A stretch of DNA of 64,000 nt from Calamus simplicifolius (lineage: Eukaryota > Streptophyta > Magnoliopsida > Arecales > Arecaceae), in assembly GCA_900491605.1 (NCBI GenBank), contig UESW01004571.1, positions 431,749-495,748 of the forward strand, written 5' to 3'. The notes beneath the pieces are model-generated. The model was not told the DNA's origin and did no database searches. It was given only the letters and a program-made list of their open reading frames with translations. How positions within the stretch are numbered: the first letter of the stretch is position 1; each line of letters begins with the position of its first letter. Both the position numbers and the translations under genes were made by a program. Positions 33,490-45,530 of this stretch are shown one piece after another.

Positions 33490-34182
33490 TGATAGGGAAT
33501 ATAACAAATATTCCTCTAATAAGATCGCTATTAGTATGGCCAAGCACGCAATTGCGATATAATCAAAATCAAAACACAGAATAATAATAGGAACCAAAAT
33601 CCAAAAAATAGCGAGAGACGAGGATTTTACGTGATTCACCCAAACTGGGCTACGTCCACGGTAGTACAGAATCTGCAAGGCTTCACTAAGAGTTGAATCA
33701 TGTACAAGCCCTCAAAAAACACACTCTCAGAAACTCTTATGATCTTACTAAGAGATTACAGAACCTTTTTTTTTTTCTCTCTACAGCACCCGGAGGTCCT
33801 CACCGAGCCTCTATTTTTTTTTTCACAGGTTCGTAACTCCACACGAGATTTGTGGTGGGCAGTTGCAGATAGTTCGGCAGGGATACATCCGGTATTTCTA
33901 GATTTGTTGAGATAGCCATTGGATAAGGCTTATCTACTGAATTTTTACTATCAGCTCCAAAACCATTTGAAACTTCCACATCTTCAAATCTCTAGCGTCC
34001 AGGCATGGGCCCCCACACAAAACAGCAACCGACTCCTTCCTTTGTCAAACCTCCTCACGAACAGCCGGTCGTCCAGGCATGGGCCCCCACACGAAACAGC
34101 AACTGACTCCTTTCACAAGCTTCACATTCGTGAACTCTGATTTGGGGCTTTCTCTTGATGAAATTAAGCTCCATTCATAACA
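33490..34182 (-). repeat. copia 3' LTR
   Basis: Direct copy of 38227-38915. Both have CACCCGGAGGTCCTCAC and duplicated GCATGGGCCCCCACAC motifs. The polypurine-like CCAAGTGGGAGAT (minus strand) lies beside it at about 34183-34197. Confidence 0.9.
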
Positions 34183-34436
34183 ATCTCCCACTTGGAGATT
34201 AATAACATTAATCTTAAATCTACCTTCTTTCTATGTGCCGCGCTCTCCTGATCTATCTCTTGGAAAGCTTCACCAAGTTGCAACAGAGACTCAACTTGTC
34301 TCTGATCACAACCTTGGTGAACATATCTGCAGGGTTTTTAGCTCCATCAATTTTCTCCAGCTTCAACTGCTCCTCATAAACGCACTATGTATGAAATGAT
34401 ACCTAAGCTGAATGTGCTTGGTTCTTGCATGAAATG

Positions 34437-34775
34437 CTAGATTCCTTGCCAAGTGAACTGCGCTCTGGCTGTTGCTCCATAATGTATTACACTCGTGCTC
34501 CTTGCCGAGCTCCTCATCAACCTCTGTAACCAGATCATCTCTTTACTAGCTTCAGTGATCGCCACATACTCAGCTTCTGTAGTTGACAATGCCACTATCT
34601 TCTGCAACTGAGATACCCAGCTCACTGCTGTATCACTAACAGTGAAAACATAACCAGTGGTGCTCCTCCCACTGTCTCTGTCACCAGAGTGATCGGCATC
34701 TACAAATCCCTGTACTTGAAGACCATCACCTCCATAGCACAAACTATAAGTTGATATACCCCTGAGATATCTCAA
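34437..34775 (-). pseudogene. copia RNase H
   Basis: Reads MRYLRGISTYSLCYGG, GFVDADHSGDRDSGRSTTGY (first Asp) and ALSTTEAEYVAITEASKEM (Glu), the classic copia RNase H motifs. The frame is open for 112 codons and then diverges. Confidence 0.9.
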
Positions 34776-35051
34776 GATCTACTTCACTGCATTCCAGTGC
34801 TCCTTGCCTGGATTCTGCATGTACCTGCTGACTGCTGCCACTGCTTATGCGATATCCGGTCTTGTGCAAACCATTGCATACATTAGACTTCCCATGGCTG
34901 AGGCATATGGAACTCTAATCATCTCATCCCTTGCCTTCTGAGTTGTTGGACACAACTGCTTGCTGAGCTTGAAGTGTGCTGCCAAAGGTGTTGACACTGC
35001 CTTTGCATTCTTCATATTGAACCTCTTCAGTACCCTCTCTACATAGTCCTC

Positions 35052-35985
35052 CTAAGATAGCCACAGCTTCCATTGCTTCCTATCTCTGTTGATCCTCATG
35101 CCAAGAATCTGCTTCACCTCTCCCAAATCCTTCATTGAAAACTTCTTTGCCATCAGTTTTTTGAGCTCTTCTATCTTCCTCATACTGGAACCTGCTACAA
35201 GCATATCATCCACATACAAGGATAAAATAATAAACTCATTTGTAACGTACCTCTGAAAGTACACACAATGATCTGACTGGCATCTGGTGAAGCCTTTCTC
35301 TAGCATGAAACTGTCAAACTTGAGGTACCATTGCCGCGGAGCCTGCTTCAACCATACAAACTTTTCTTCAATCTGCAAACCATGTCATCCTTTCCCTTGA
35401 CCTGGAAACCTTCTGGCTGGTGCATGTACAGCTCCTCCTCCAAATCTCCATGAAGAAATGTCTTCACATTTAGCTGCTCTAGATAAAGATCCTCCACTGC
35501 TACCATGCTCAGAATCACCCTGATGGATGTCATCTTGACTACTGGGAAAAAGATCTCCTGGAAGTCAATTCCCTCTTTCTGTGCATAACCCTTGACAACT
35601 AACCTTGCCTTCTTCTCTTGGTACCATTGGCCTCATTCTTCATCTTGTACACCTATTTGTTGAACAGAGCTTTCTTGCCAGCGGGTAACTTCACAAGATC
35701 CCAAGTCTTGTTTTGCTTTAAAGAGTCCATCTCCTCTTTCATAGCCAACTCCCACTTGACCTTAGCTTCATCCTGCATGGCTTCAACAAAACATTCTGGC
35801 TCTTCAGAATCTGTGTACAAAATATAATCATTAGCAGAATACCTCTGTGATGGCCTGGTAACCCTCGTGGTCCTCCTCAACTGTGGGGACACCGGCTGAG
35901 ATACCGGTGTATGCATGTGGCTATCTATTTCAACCACATTTTCCTCCTCCACATCCTCAGAGTTTCCATCTTCAGTTTGCACTCG
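35052..35985 (-). pseudogene. copia reverse transcriptase
   Basis: In order: MKEEMDSLKQNKTWDLVKLP (about 35700), TSIRVILSMVAVEDLYLEQL and VKTFLHGDLEEELYM (about 35450), LKQAPRQWYLKFDSFM, and the catalytic LYVDDMLV near 35210. QLNVKTFLHG replaces the usual QMDVKTAFLHG, so a catalytic Asp is lost. Segments lie in separate frames. Confidence 0.88.
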
Positions 35986-36027
35986 GGGAATTTCTCCATC
36001 TCTGACAGGATCAAGTTCTATAAACTC

Positions 36028-37050
36028 CTATTTCTTTTCTTCCACTACATCCTTCCTGTCTTTGTAAGTATGCTCTTCATCAAATACCACATTCCTGCTC
36101 CGAATGATCTTATTGTTCTGGAAATCCCAGAGCTTGTAGCCATACTCATCGCCACCATATCCAATGAAAACACACTTTGTAGACTTTGAGTCTAACTTAC
36201 TCCTCTTCTCTTTCTCAATCAAAGAATAAGTAATGCAGCCAAATACTTTAAGAAAAGAAAGTTTTACCGGTTTTTCAGTCCAAACCTCCTCTGGAATCCC
36301 ACCATCCAATGCACTGGATGGACTCCTGTTGATCAAATACACTGCGGTGTCCAGTGCTGTCGTTCAAAAATATGTAGGTAGACCTGAGTCAAACCTCATA
36401 CTCCTCTCTCTCTCTCAAGAATGGTCATGTTCATTCTTTCTGCCACACCATTCTGCTCTGATGTCCCTGGGACGATCTTGATCCTTCTGATTCCATGCTC
36501 TGCGTAGTAGGCATCAAACTCTCTGCTGCAGTATTCACCACCGTTATCTGTCTTAAGACACTTGAGACTTGCTCCAGTCTGGCTTTCACACATGACTCTC
36601 CATCTCATGAAGATGCCAAAGACTTCAGACTTTTCCTTCATAGCAAACACCCAGACTTTCCTGCTAAAATCATCTATAAACGTGACAAAGTACTTATTGC
36701 CCGCATATGATGCCATTGGTGCTGGACCCCAGACATCTGAATGAACCAACTCCAGCCTTTCAGTCTTCTTCTGAGTTCTTGCTAACTGAAAACTCACTGC
36801 TTTCTGCTTACCATAGATACACTTCACAAAACTCTAGATTCACCTTCTTTAGCCCAGGTAGAAGCTCTCTTCTATGTAGAATATTCAAATTCTTCTTACT
36901 AAGATGACCGAGCCTCCTATGCCATAATGTAGTCACTGTACCCATGTCTTCTGCTGCCACTGAAACTGAACTCTCACTGTCTACCAAGAAGTAGAGAGTG
37001 CCTGTCCACTTTCCTTTGACAACAACCATAGACCCTTTATAATTTTCCAC
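36028..37050 (-). pseudogene. copia integrase
   Basis: HHCC finger WHRRLGHLSKKNLNILH (about 36930) to CIYGKQK, core ELVHSDVWGPAP (first Asp, about 36750), LKTDNGGEYCS (second Asp, about 36545) and GTSEQNGVAERMN (Glu, about 36440). The C-terminal part NRSPSSALDGGIPEEVW...FGCITY follows. Frames shift at about 36820 and 36390. Confidence 0.88.
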
Positions 37051-37355
37051 TAAGAATTACCAAAAACGGATACATAACCCTCAACATCAAGCTGACTGGT
37101 AGAAATTAGGTTTTTCTTTAACTCTAGGATGTATCTGGCTTGTGCAAGTCTCAATTCTCTGCTTGTCATTGGCTTCAGTACAATTGTTCCTCTACCAACA
37201 ATTCTGCACTGCTGTCCATTACCAACTGTGACATGACCAAAATCTCCTTGGACAAAATCCAAAAATAGGTGTCTCTTTGAGCTGCAATGGTAAGAAGCCC
37301 CTGAGTCTACAAACCACAGATCTGAGTTTACCCCATCGCCGGCTGATAGGCACAC
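37050..37355 (-). pseudogene. copia protease
   Basis: LWFVDSGASYHCSSKRHLF contains the aspartic protease DSGAS. The frame runs 101 codons and stops before integrase. Confidence 0.88.
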
Positions 37356-38040
37356 ATCTCAAAATTCCGCTCAATAGTACTCACAACATTTGCTTTCTGA
37401 CCTTCTATCTTGCTTTCTGCATCTTTTTCCTTCTTCTTACCCCAACAATCCTTGCTCATGTGACCTTTCTTCTTGCAGTTCCAACACTTCATGGGAAATC
37501 TCCCTTTGGACTTTCCTCTGCTCTTGGACCGGCCTTTCTCTGACTTCTTCCTCTCCTGTGATCTTCCTCTAGTATCCACCATGACTGCAGTACTTGTAGA
37601 AGTCCCACCCATAGCCTTTCTTCTCATCTCATCATTCAATATACAACTAACTGCATCATTGAATGTAAGGATACCTGATACCGAGTTGCTGACTGTCATC
37701 ATAAGATTGTCCCAACTCTTTGGTAAGGAACATAAGAAAAAAGAGCCCTGAATGAATCATCAAAAGCAACAGAGACCGACTCCAATTGATTAATCATCAT
37801 GTTGAACTCGTTTAGATGCTCCGTCACTGAACTATTCTCAGCCATCTTCAAATTGAAGAGCTTTTTCATGAGAAATATCTTGTTTGAGGTGGAAGGTTTT
37901 TCATACAACTTTGTTAAAGCGATCATCATATCCACGGTGATCTTTTCCTTTGCAATATTATACACCACTTGAGGTGTCAACGATAATCTGATCGTGGCCA
38001 GGGCTTTTCTATCCAGAATCATCCAATTTGAGTCGCTCAT
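37328..38040 (-). pseudogene. copia gag with CCHC knuckle
   Basis: Gag core MSDSNWMILDRKALATIRLSL and KKLFNLKMAENSSVTEHLNEF (37699-38040), then in another frame the zinc knuckle CWNCKKKGHMSKDC (about 37470). The N-terminal part before 38040 is not open. Confidence 0.85.
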
Positions 38041-38211
38041 TGAATCCGGCTTCTTTCCTCTAATGGAAGGTAAAGATCCTTCTGATATAGGTAGTCCTCA
38101 ATTTGCATTATCCACCATCCGAAATTGTGACCATTGAATTTCTCGATTTTGATCTTGTTTTCTGCCATCTCTTTGTTGATTTGTTCGACCTAATAATATG
38201 AAGAAAAACCA

Positions 38212-38223
38212 GCTCTGATACCA
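38212..38223 (-). other. copia primer-binding site
   Basis: Minus strand TGGTATCAGAGC, three to four bases after the 5' LTR end at 38227, complementary to initiator tRNA-Met. Confidence 0.9.
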
Positions 38224-38226
38224 ATT

Positions 38227-38915
38227 TGATAGGGAATACAACAAATATTCCTCTAATAAGATCGCTATTAGTACGGCCAAGCACGCAATTGCAATATAAT
38301 CAAAATCAAAACAAAATAATAGTAGGAACCAAAATCCAAAAAACAACGAGAGATGAGGATTTTACGTGGTTCACCCAAACTGGGCTACATTCACAGCAGC
38401 ACGGGTTTCACAAGGCTTCACTAAGAGTTGAATCAGGTATAAGCCCTCAAAAATACTCTCTCAGAAACTCTTATGATCTCACTAAGAGATTACATAACAT
38501 TTTTTCTCTCTCTCTACAGCACCCGGAGGTCCTCACTGAGCCTCCATTTTTTTTTCACAGGTTCGTAACTCCACACGAGATTTGTGGCGGGCGGTTGCAG
38601 ACAGTTCGGTATGGACACATCTGGTATTTCTGAATTTATTGAGATAGCCTTTGGATAAGGCTTATCTACTTGATTTTACTATCAGCTCCAAAACCGTTTG
38701 AAACTTCCATGTGTCTTCAAGTCTCTAGCATCCAGGCGTGGGCCCCCACATGAAACACAACCGACTCCTTTCTTTATCAAACCTCCTCACGAAACAGTCG
38801 GTCGTCTAGGCATGAGCCCCCACACAAAACAGCAACCGACTTCTTTCACGAGCTTCACATTCGTGAACTCTGATTTGGGACTTCCTCTTGATAAAATTAA
38901 GCTCCATCCATAACA
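38227..38915 (-). repeat. copia 5' LTR
   Basis: Matches 33490-34182. It is bounded by TG...CA ends and followed by the ACCTC target duplication at 38916-38920. Confidence 0.9.
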
Positions 38916-38959
38916 ACCTCTCTTAATTAGCTGTCCCGAACACTAACTAAAGCAAAAAG

Positions 38960-39450
38960 GACACCTTTCTCTTCATTTATTGATCTCTATTCTACTGCAC
39001 TTCATTCATATCTCCTTCTATCAGCAGGGCTTTATTAACCACAACATCATAGGTGGAAAGGTCAAGGGCATTCACAGCTTGCCTCGACCTAGCTCTTAGC
39101 CATTGGGTAAGCCCGACCCTTTTAGTCTTGAAGGGAAAGATCTACAGGTTTACTTAAAGGCTAAGGACCAGATTGAGGCAGGCTATGAATGCCTTTGATC
39201 TTTCCACCTATGATGTTGTGGTCAATAAAGCCTTATTAATAGAAGAAAATATGAATGAAGTGCAGTGAGAAAGAGATATGAATGAAGTGTGGGTTAAGGA
39301 CCAACAAATGAAGAGGAAGGAACTTTTTTTCTTGTTAGAGTTTGGAAAAAGAAAATATGAATGAAGTGCAGTGAGAAGGAGAAATGAATGAAGAGCAGCC
39401 GGATTGAGGCCAACAAATGAAGAGGAAGGAATCCTTTCCTGGCTAGAGTT
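38960..39450. repeat. Large imperfect inverted repeat (hairpin)
   Basis: The left arm (about 38960-39122) includes CTTCATTCATATCTCCTTC and CCACAACATCATAGGTGGAA. The right arm (about 39135-39450) contains TTCCACCTATGATGTTGTGG and GAAGTGCAGTGAGAAAGAG in reverse complement order. The loop is only about a dozen bases. It is probably a foldback-type element and could form one long hairpin RNA. Confidence 0.7.
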
Positions 39451-39601
39451 TGCATTAGCCAAAAAGATGAGGTTTATTTCGAGCTCTATATAGCCAAAAA
39501 ATCAAGAAAGCCTAATATTCTCGCTGTGGAAAGAACCACTCAGGTAGCCTTGTATGCCTAGCATATGGCGCGTTGCTACCTCCCGTATCCAAGGCGTAAT
39601 A

Positions 39602-39611
39602 GCTTGAATAT
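39602..39611 (-). pseudogene. AP-3 delta-adaptin pseudogene, piece 4 (10 bp)
   Basis: The ten host bases GCTTGAATAT lie between two retrotransposons. They consist exactly of the right GCTTG duplication of the outer insertion and the left AATAT duplication of the chromovirus element. They bridge pieces 3 and 5 in frame as VEALYIQAVFKIL on the minus strand. Confidence 0.85.
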
Positions 39612-42435
39612 TGTCATGCCCCAGACCCAAAATTTTGAGCTAGGGTGACAACCCGCCGCATGCCGGGCATGCAAGGCATTCCGAAACATAACACTCAAAT
39701 AAATAAAGGCAATAACTATATATTATTCAAAATCCATAATTTTAATACAATCCATAACTATCAGGTTTGGGCTACAAGCCCTACACACAAGTAATATAGA
39801 TCTGGGCTACAACCCTACACACAAGTAATACTGGGGTTACAATGATATCATAAAACTGATTTATATAGAAGCTCCATCTACCCCATAAATCCATCTTCAA
39901 TCCTGAGGCTCTGAAAAATATTATGAGATTTACATGAGCTCACACTCAATAAGTAAGCCTATAATAATATAAAATAGTCATATATCATCATATCTTATCA
40001 AGATATTATCAAGTCATAATTTCATAAGTTTTCAATTTCAAATGCATTTATCATGCTATCAGAATAAGCATATCACCAATCAAATTAATTTGAAAGCTTA
40101 TACAATAAATACAGAAAATGTATGGTAACAACCCACTGTTTATATGATCATTTTTATATTATATTTTATGTGTCCCACGGCCCTGCTATACCTCAATCAG
40201 CGCACATCCTCTAGATGTGTGGCCTCCACATGCCACCTCATCATCAGTCATAGCGTATCCTCCAGATGCGTGTGGCCTCCATATGCCACCTCATCATCAA
40301 TCATAGCGCATCCTCCAGATACGTGTGGCCTCCACATGCCACCATCATCATCAGTCATAGCGCATCCTCCAGATGCGTGTGGCCTCCACATGCCACCTAT
40401 CATCAGTCATAGCGCATCCTCCAGATGCGTGTGGCCTCCACATGCCACCTCATAATCAATCAGCACACATCCTCTAGATGTGTGTGGCCTCCACATGCTA
40501 TATCATCATCAAACAGAGCACATCCTCTAGATGTGTGTGGCCTCCACATGCCACATCATAGGAGAACCGTGGCGACATATATAAATATAATTCAGGGCCA
40601 TCATTATATATGCATATCACACATCATGCATCATCATAAGCATAATCTTTTCATATCACATAAACAGTGGTTCATACATTCTTAATCATTGCATGTAACC
40701 AATTTACTTTGCAAAGTTAAAAAATAAACATATACATCACATTTAGCATAAACACAATAACCACTACTTTGCAAATTAATACCAACTTATCATAACAAAT
40801 ATTCAATTAAATATTCATGATACAGTTTACCAATTTTCAAAATAATCAATAAAACTCAATTTCATAAGTATGCATAAAATTATAAATACTACAATTTATA
40901 ATTTATAAAATTATTATATTTGGCATACTTACCCGATTATGCAATAAATACTAGATTATGTAATGTAAACAAACCCACTGTTTATAATTATTGTTTTTGT
41001 ATATGTCCCATGGCCCTATAAATTAATCAGAACACATCCTCTAGATGTGTGGCCTCCACATGCCATATCATCATCAAACAGAGCACATCCTCTAGATGTG
41101 TGTGGCCTCCACATGCCACATCATAGGAGAACCGCGGCACACATATAAATATAATTCAGGGTCATCATTATATATGCATATTACACATCATGCATCATCA
41201 TAAGCATAATCTTTTCATATCACATAAACAGTAGTTTGTACATTCTTAGCAAATGCATATGGTCATCCTATCATATTTTGCAAATAAAAGAATTTATATT
41301 TTTGCACATACACCAAGAAACTATTTCTTTCAAAATATTATCAGCTATTATAGTCATAATAAATGCTCATATGTAGATTTATGATACCATTCAAAATAAT
41401 CAAACCAAATAAACTTTCGTTTTCCTTATCTCATAATATACTTGCAAACTATAAAACCATGAGTTATAAATTATTAATTATAAATAGACTTACTTACCTC
41501 AGTACATAAATCTCAAATGGTAAACTAGCTATTTAGACATCTAGGTACAATCATAACTCCAGTAGCTCCACTAACTCCAGCTTCAGCAAAAATTGTAGTG
41601 GCCACCTCCTATGATATGTGCTATAGCCCCAATACTGCCTCCATGGTTACAGAGTTGTAATAGATTTCTCTTGCGTTTCTCATAGACTTCTCTTCCATAG
41701 ATAAATGGAGAAAGGCACAAACTTCCAGGGCCATAGAGTCATGCTGGATGTCTCTTTCTATCCATCCTAAAAGCCCTAACATAAGCCTCCGTGACTCCCT
41801 CCACCGTAAGAACTCTCTGGCACTTCATCACGAGCAGTCCATAGAACATCAAGATAACACCAAATAAATCCTCCTTCCAACAGAACCACCAAAATCTCGA
41901 GCTCTCATGCTAAACAATCTCTTTCCTCACACTGGGCTCGAACGAGATCCAATGGGCAAAATCTTAAACTTATGGTCCCTCGAGTAGTAGAACTCACCAA
42001 CATCGAACATATTTCAGCGACCATTGAAGTTTCCCCAAGAAATAGAAGACAATGCGGTGGAAATCCGAGCTTTGGGTCTCCGAATTCGACTCCAATCATG
42101 GAGAACGAAGTCCGGAAGGGCAGCACCTATTGTTGAGAGATTCACGGGATCGCTGATCGCTTCGAAGTTCTACCGATCCGCTCTCTCTCTCTCTCTCTCT
42201 GTCTCTCAGGCATTAGGAGGATGGGTAGGAGATTATCTGAAGGAAATGAGCACCCGATTCAAGGAGGGAGTCATCCTCCAACTCATTATAAACATCATGC
42301 GACGCCTCGGTCCAGGGACTCGAAAAACCCATCAGACATGCAAAGACTCGGGAATCCAAGCGTCATACTAGGAACCTAAATGTCAGAATAAACTCTAGGT
42401 GCCAGGTGTCCTTAAATAAATGCTGGGGGGTTACA
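39612..42435 (-). repeat. Chromovirus 3' LTR, 2.8 kb
   Basis: The + strand starts TGTCATGCCCCAGACCC and ends GGGGGGTTACA. It carries ~53-bp tandem repeats at 40195-40560 and a shorter set at 41030-41130 (TCCTCTAGATGTGTGGCCTC). A CT run lies at 42181-42201. Frames inside follow the repeats. Confidence 0.92.
40195..40560 (+). repeat. ~53-bp tandem repeats in chromovirus LTR
   Basis: About seven units of GCGCATCCTCCAGATGCGTG plus TGGCCTCCACATGCCACC and a CATCATCAGTCATA spacer. The same array sits in the other LTR (46125-46440), with fewer units, and a related one in reverse at 28745-29450. Confidence 0.9.
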
Positions 42436-43300
42436 TTCTCCCCCTCTTATAAAAATTTCGGCCTCAAAATTGATACACATCCAATAGAATATGGAATCCA
42501 AATTTTCTATCTCATAATCAACTAAAGTTCATTCAAAAGTCAATAGCCATCGATACTCTATAGTAAGATACAATTAAATATTAATTTTTTTTAATAGCTC
42601 CCAAATAGTGTCCCTCTTGAACTTTGACATAAGGAACACTACACCATCTCAGAACTTGATCCTTGCGGTCCACAATGCACACAAGATGATCTTCATAAGT
42701 CAATTCTTTCTTAAGCTAAATTGGTTCATAACGGGAGCTTAGAATATTCCTCCTCAATCATAAAGATATGAAACACATTAAACACCCCAAAGAGTAATGA
42801 AAGCAGTGCTAAGCTATAAGCCACCTATATCTTGATCAAAATCTCAAATGGCCCAATGTATTGTGGACTCAATTCACCTCTAAACATAAACCTCATTATA
42901 TCATTGGTTAGTAAGACTTCTGAATGATCTTCAACCTGAAATTTTAAATCTTTCTTTTTGACATCAACATAACTTTTCTATTAACTCTAAGCTACATGAA
43001 GCTGCTTTGATTAATGATACTTTTCATAGTTGTTAAACCAGCTCAGTAACCAAAATTTCTCTCTCTCATTTCATTTCAATAAAAGGGGATCTATACCTTA
43101 TATCATAGATAACTTAAATAAATCCATTTAAATATTAGCTTGGTAACCATTAAAATAAATAATTTCACTAAGGGTAAGAAGCTATACCAAGCACTTTCTA
43201 AATCCATCACACAGGCTCGTAGTATCATCTAAAATCTGATTGGTTCATGTAATTTGTCCATCTATTTGAGGGTGGAAGATTGGACTGAAATTCAGCTTAA
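42436..43300 (-). pseudogene. Chromovirus integrase remnants
   Basis: Read on the minus strand: FHPQIDGQIT-stop-TNQIL (about 43215-43275, normally the HPQTDGQSE motif with the catalytic Glu), GELSPQYIGPFEILIKI and VAYSLALL (about 42780-42900), VFHIFMIEEEYSKLP (about 42720-42770), and ELTYEDHLVCIVDRKDQVLR (about 42630-42690). These are the end of a gypsy integrase in correct order, heavily mutated with stops. They identify an otherwise non-coding interior. Confidence 0.8.
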
Positions 43301-45517
43301 TTCACTAAGCCTTATGAAACATCATCAAATTAGGAGAGTGAGACAAATAGGTTCAGACTCAATTTACACATTTTACCATTAAACCAAAAATAAATATTAA
43401 CATTTTATCCCACTAAAATTTCATCCTCGAAATTAAATGTCCACAAATTTTGTACCATTAAAGATACTCACTAGCAAACTTTTATTTTATTCCCAAGTAC
43501 CCAAATGATATATCTAACTTTCAAAATTAATTTAATCTTTCTACCAAATAAAATTAATTTCCTTAAAAAGTATTTCTTTCTTATCATCCCTTTTTTTTAT
43601 ACCTTGACTTCTCACAACACAATCATTATAAATATCATAGAATCCATCATATGTATTATGTTATCTGTTCTTAAGGTTAGCAACAAATCAGTTACTCTTA
43701 ATTCCTTGATAAGACAGTTCTAAATTCCTTTAAATTAAATATAAGATAATTTTCTTCCAGTGCTCTCTCAACTCTTGAATAGTGGAATGTGCCATTAATC
43801 ATTACGACACTTATTTCAATCATCATAACATACTAGGTTTCACTCTTGAATACTTCAAGCTAACATCAATGAACATTATGCAATTATTTAGGATATCTTT
43901 CATAATTATCATAATTAACTAATTTATTTCTTTGAATAATAGTGACATCATTAATCACCAGTATAATTATTTTATCTCCTTCATATTTATCAGTAATTAC
44001 CACCACAACCAATCAATTTCTCTTGAATAGGTCAGTATATCCTCAATAAATAATGCAATTTAAATGATTTAAATTCTTGAATCAATTATTTTGTTACCAA
44101 TGACTATCAAAATCACCTATAGATTATGCAATGCCATATCATGACCAACTAATTTAAACCCTTTGAATATCTCAAAGTGACCTCACTAATCTAGCTCAGA
44201 TGGATACATGACTTATAAGGTCTATAAAGATTGAAAATACACTTACCATCTAACAGACATAATTGAGAAATTATAGTAATCTCTCTATGATTTAAAAGTG
44301 ATATTAGATGTATCCTTAACCATAATCCATAACCGATAATAATCAAAATAAAATCATCTCCCTCCTATTTTCTTAATAATTATGCCACTTATGGCTGATT
44401 GATAATTTATCCATCCTGTAGAAAGATATCTACTTAGGAACTATGAAAAAAAGGCACAATAAATTAATGAATAGATGTCTTGATTTAGAAATCTATTAAC
44501 AGATGACAATCCTCATGAAATTCTTTACCAGTAGAATTTATCTTATTCTTCTTACTAGTAAAATCTTTTACTTTCTACCATCAAAATATTTGATCATTTA
44601 TAGCCAAAATTGGTTCTAAAGATTAATAGAGTCTACTGCTCTCAAAAACTTAAACAGTAATTATCTCAAAATTTAAAATTTTATATTATTTCTAAATGGT
44701 CCATCATAATATAATATGCAGTCAACCACTTCATTAACATCAGCATCAATATCAACCATCTCCATATCTAGCAAATTAACAATCAGTTTTGAACATGCAA
44801 TATCCATAATAAAAGTTCTCTTAGTAAAATTCACTATATATACTTATCCATCTAAACTCAAATTCAGAAAGTACTCAATTGTAATTGATCAAAACATGTA
44901 ATTAACTATTTCATTCCCAAAATATCATCAATATTAATCATCCATATAACCAGCAGATTAGCTCATAATCTTAAACTTACAATATCAACAATGTAAGTTC
45001 TACAAATAAAAATTCATTATATACATCCACATTCAAATTTAGATTTACTAACTCCAAATCCACATATCAACTCAATTGCAATATGGACATAATGATGTTA
45101 TCTTAGTCATATTAGTCATCAATTATAATTTTCAACTATTATATCATATTCCATATATTCATCTGTCTTTTATTGCATATCCAATAAAGTTTTATCTACC
45201 CATATTATTTAAAGATCTAAAACTGCTACGAGCCATTTCCAATAATTTTGATGGAACTAAAACCTCTAGAAGCCCCTTGGCCTCCCCATTGGTCAAGGTC
45301 ACCAGCATGGGAGTCCCATTATATTATTGGCTTCTGATGTGACGATTCATTCTTAATTCCTATCAAATTTATATTTCAATTAATATATTGATAAACTTTA
45401 AATTTCAAGCTTCCATAGCATAATTCCTGAAATTCCTTTAAAGTTATAATTGTCTCAATGTCATCCTAGTATTTGCCTAGAGTGTCATTATGTATGTGCC
45501 CCTAAGGTCAAAACCTA
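43300..45517. other. Eroded chromovirus interior, no coding seen
   Basis: A/T-rich sequence between the integrase remnants and the PBS. No RT, protease or gag motif could be read. The longest frames are short and A/T-driven. Confidence 0.6.
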
Positions 45518-45530
45518 GGCTCTGATACCA
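45518..45530 (-). other. Chromovirus primer-binding site
   Basis: Minus strand TGGTATCAGAGCC, seven bases inside the 5' LTR. A similar PBS and spacing recur at 33305-33317. Confidence 0.88.

Larger units (their letters stand above)
33490..38915 (-). mobile_element. Ty1/copia retrotransposon with both LTRs
   Basis: LTRs at 33490-34182 and 38227-38915 (TGATAGGGAATA...CATAACA on the + strand) are flanked by perfect ACCTC duplications (33485-33489, 38916-38920). On the minus strand the order is 5' LTR, PBS, gag, protease, integrase, RT, RNase H, polypurine tract, 3' LTR. The coding region has many stops and frameshifts. Motifs VDADHSGDRDSGRSTTGY and LYVDDMLVAGSS place it near the Tork/Tnt1-type copia elements (inference). 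Confidence 0.92.
32983..39601. mobile_element. Outer composite insertion, nested around a copia element
   Basis: Flanked by perfect GCTTG duplications (32978-32982 and 39602-39606). The left end TGTTATGTCCGCCCC...GGTGGATACAGAAGG is mirrored imperfectly at the right end, where the minus strand reads TATTACGCC...GGATACGGGAGG. A related motif also starts near 33327, next to GGCTTTGATACCA (33305-33317, a reversed primer-binding site). After removal of the copia element only about 1.2 kb remains. It may be a shrunken chromovirus-related element or two fused insertions. Confidence 0.6.

Noticed and set aside
40144..40685. CRISPR-like array of ~53-bp repeats
   Set aside because: Tandem units without unique spacers, in an LTR of a plant element with target duplications.
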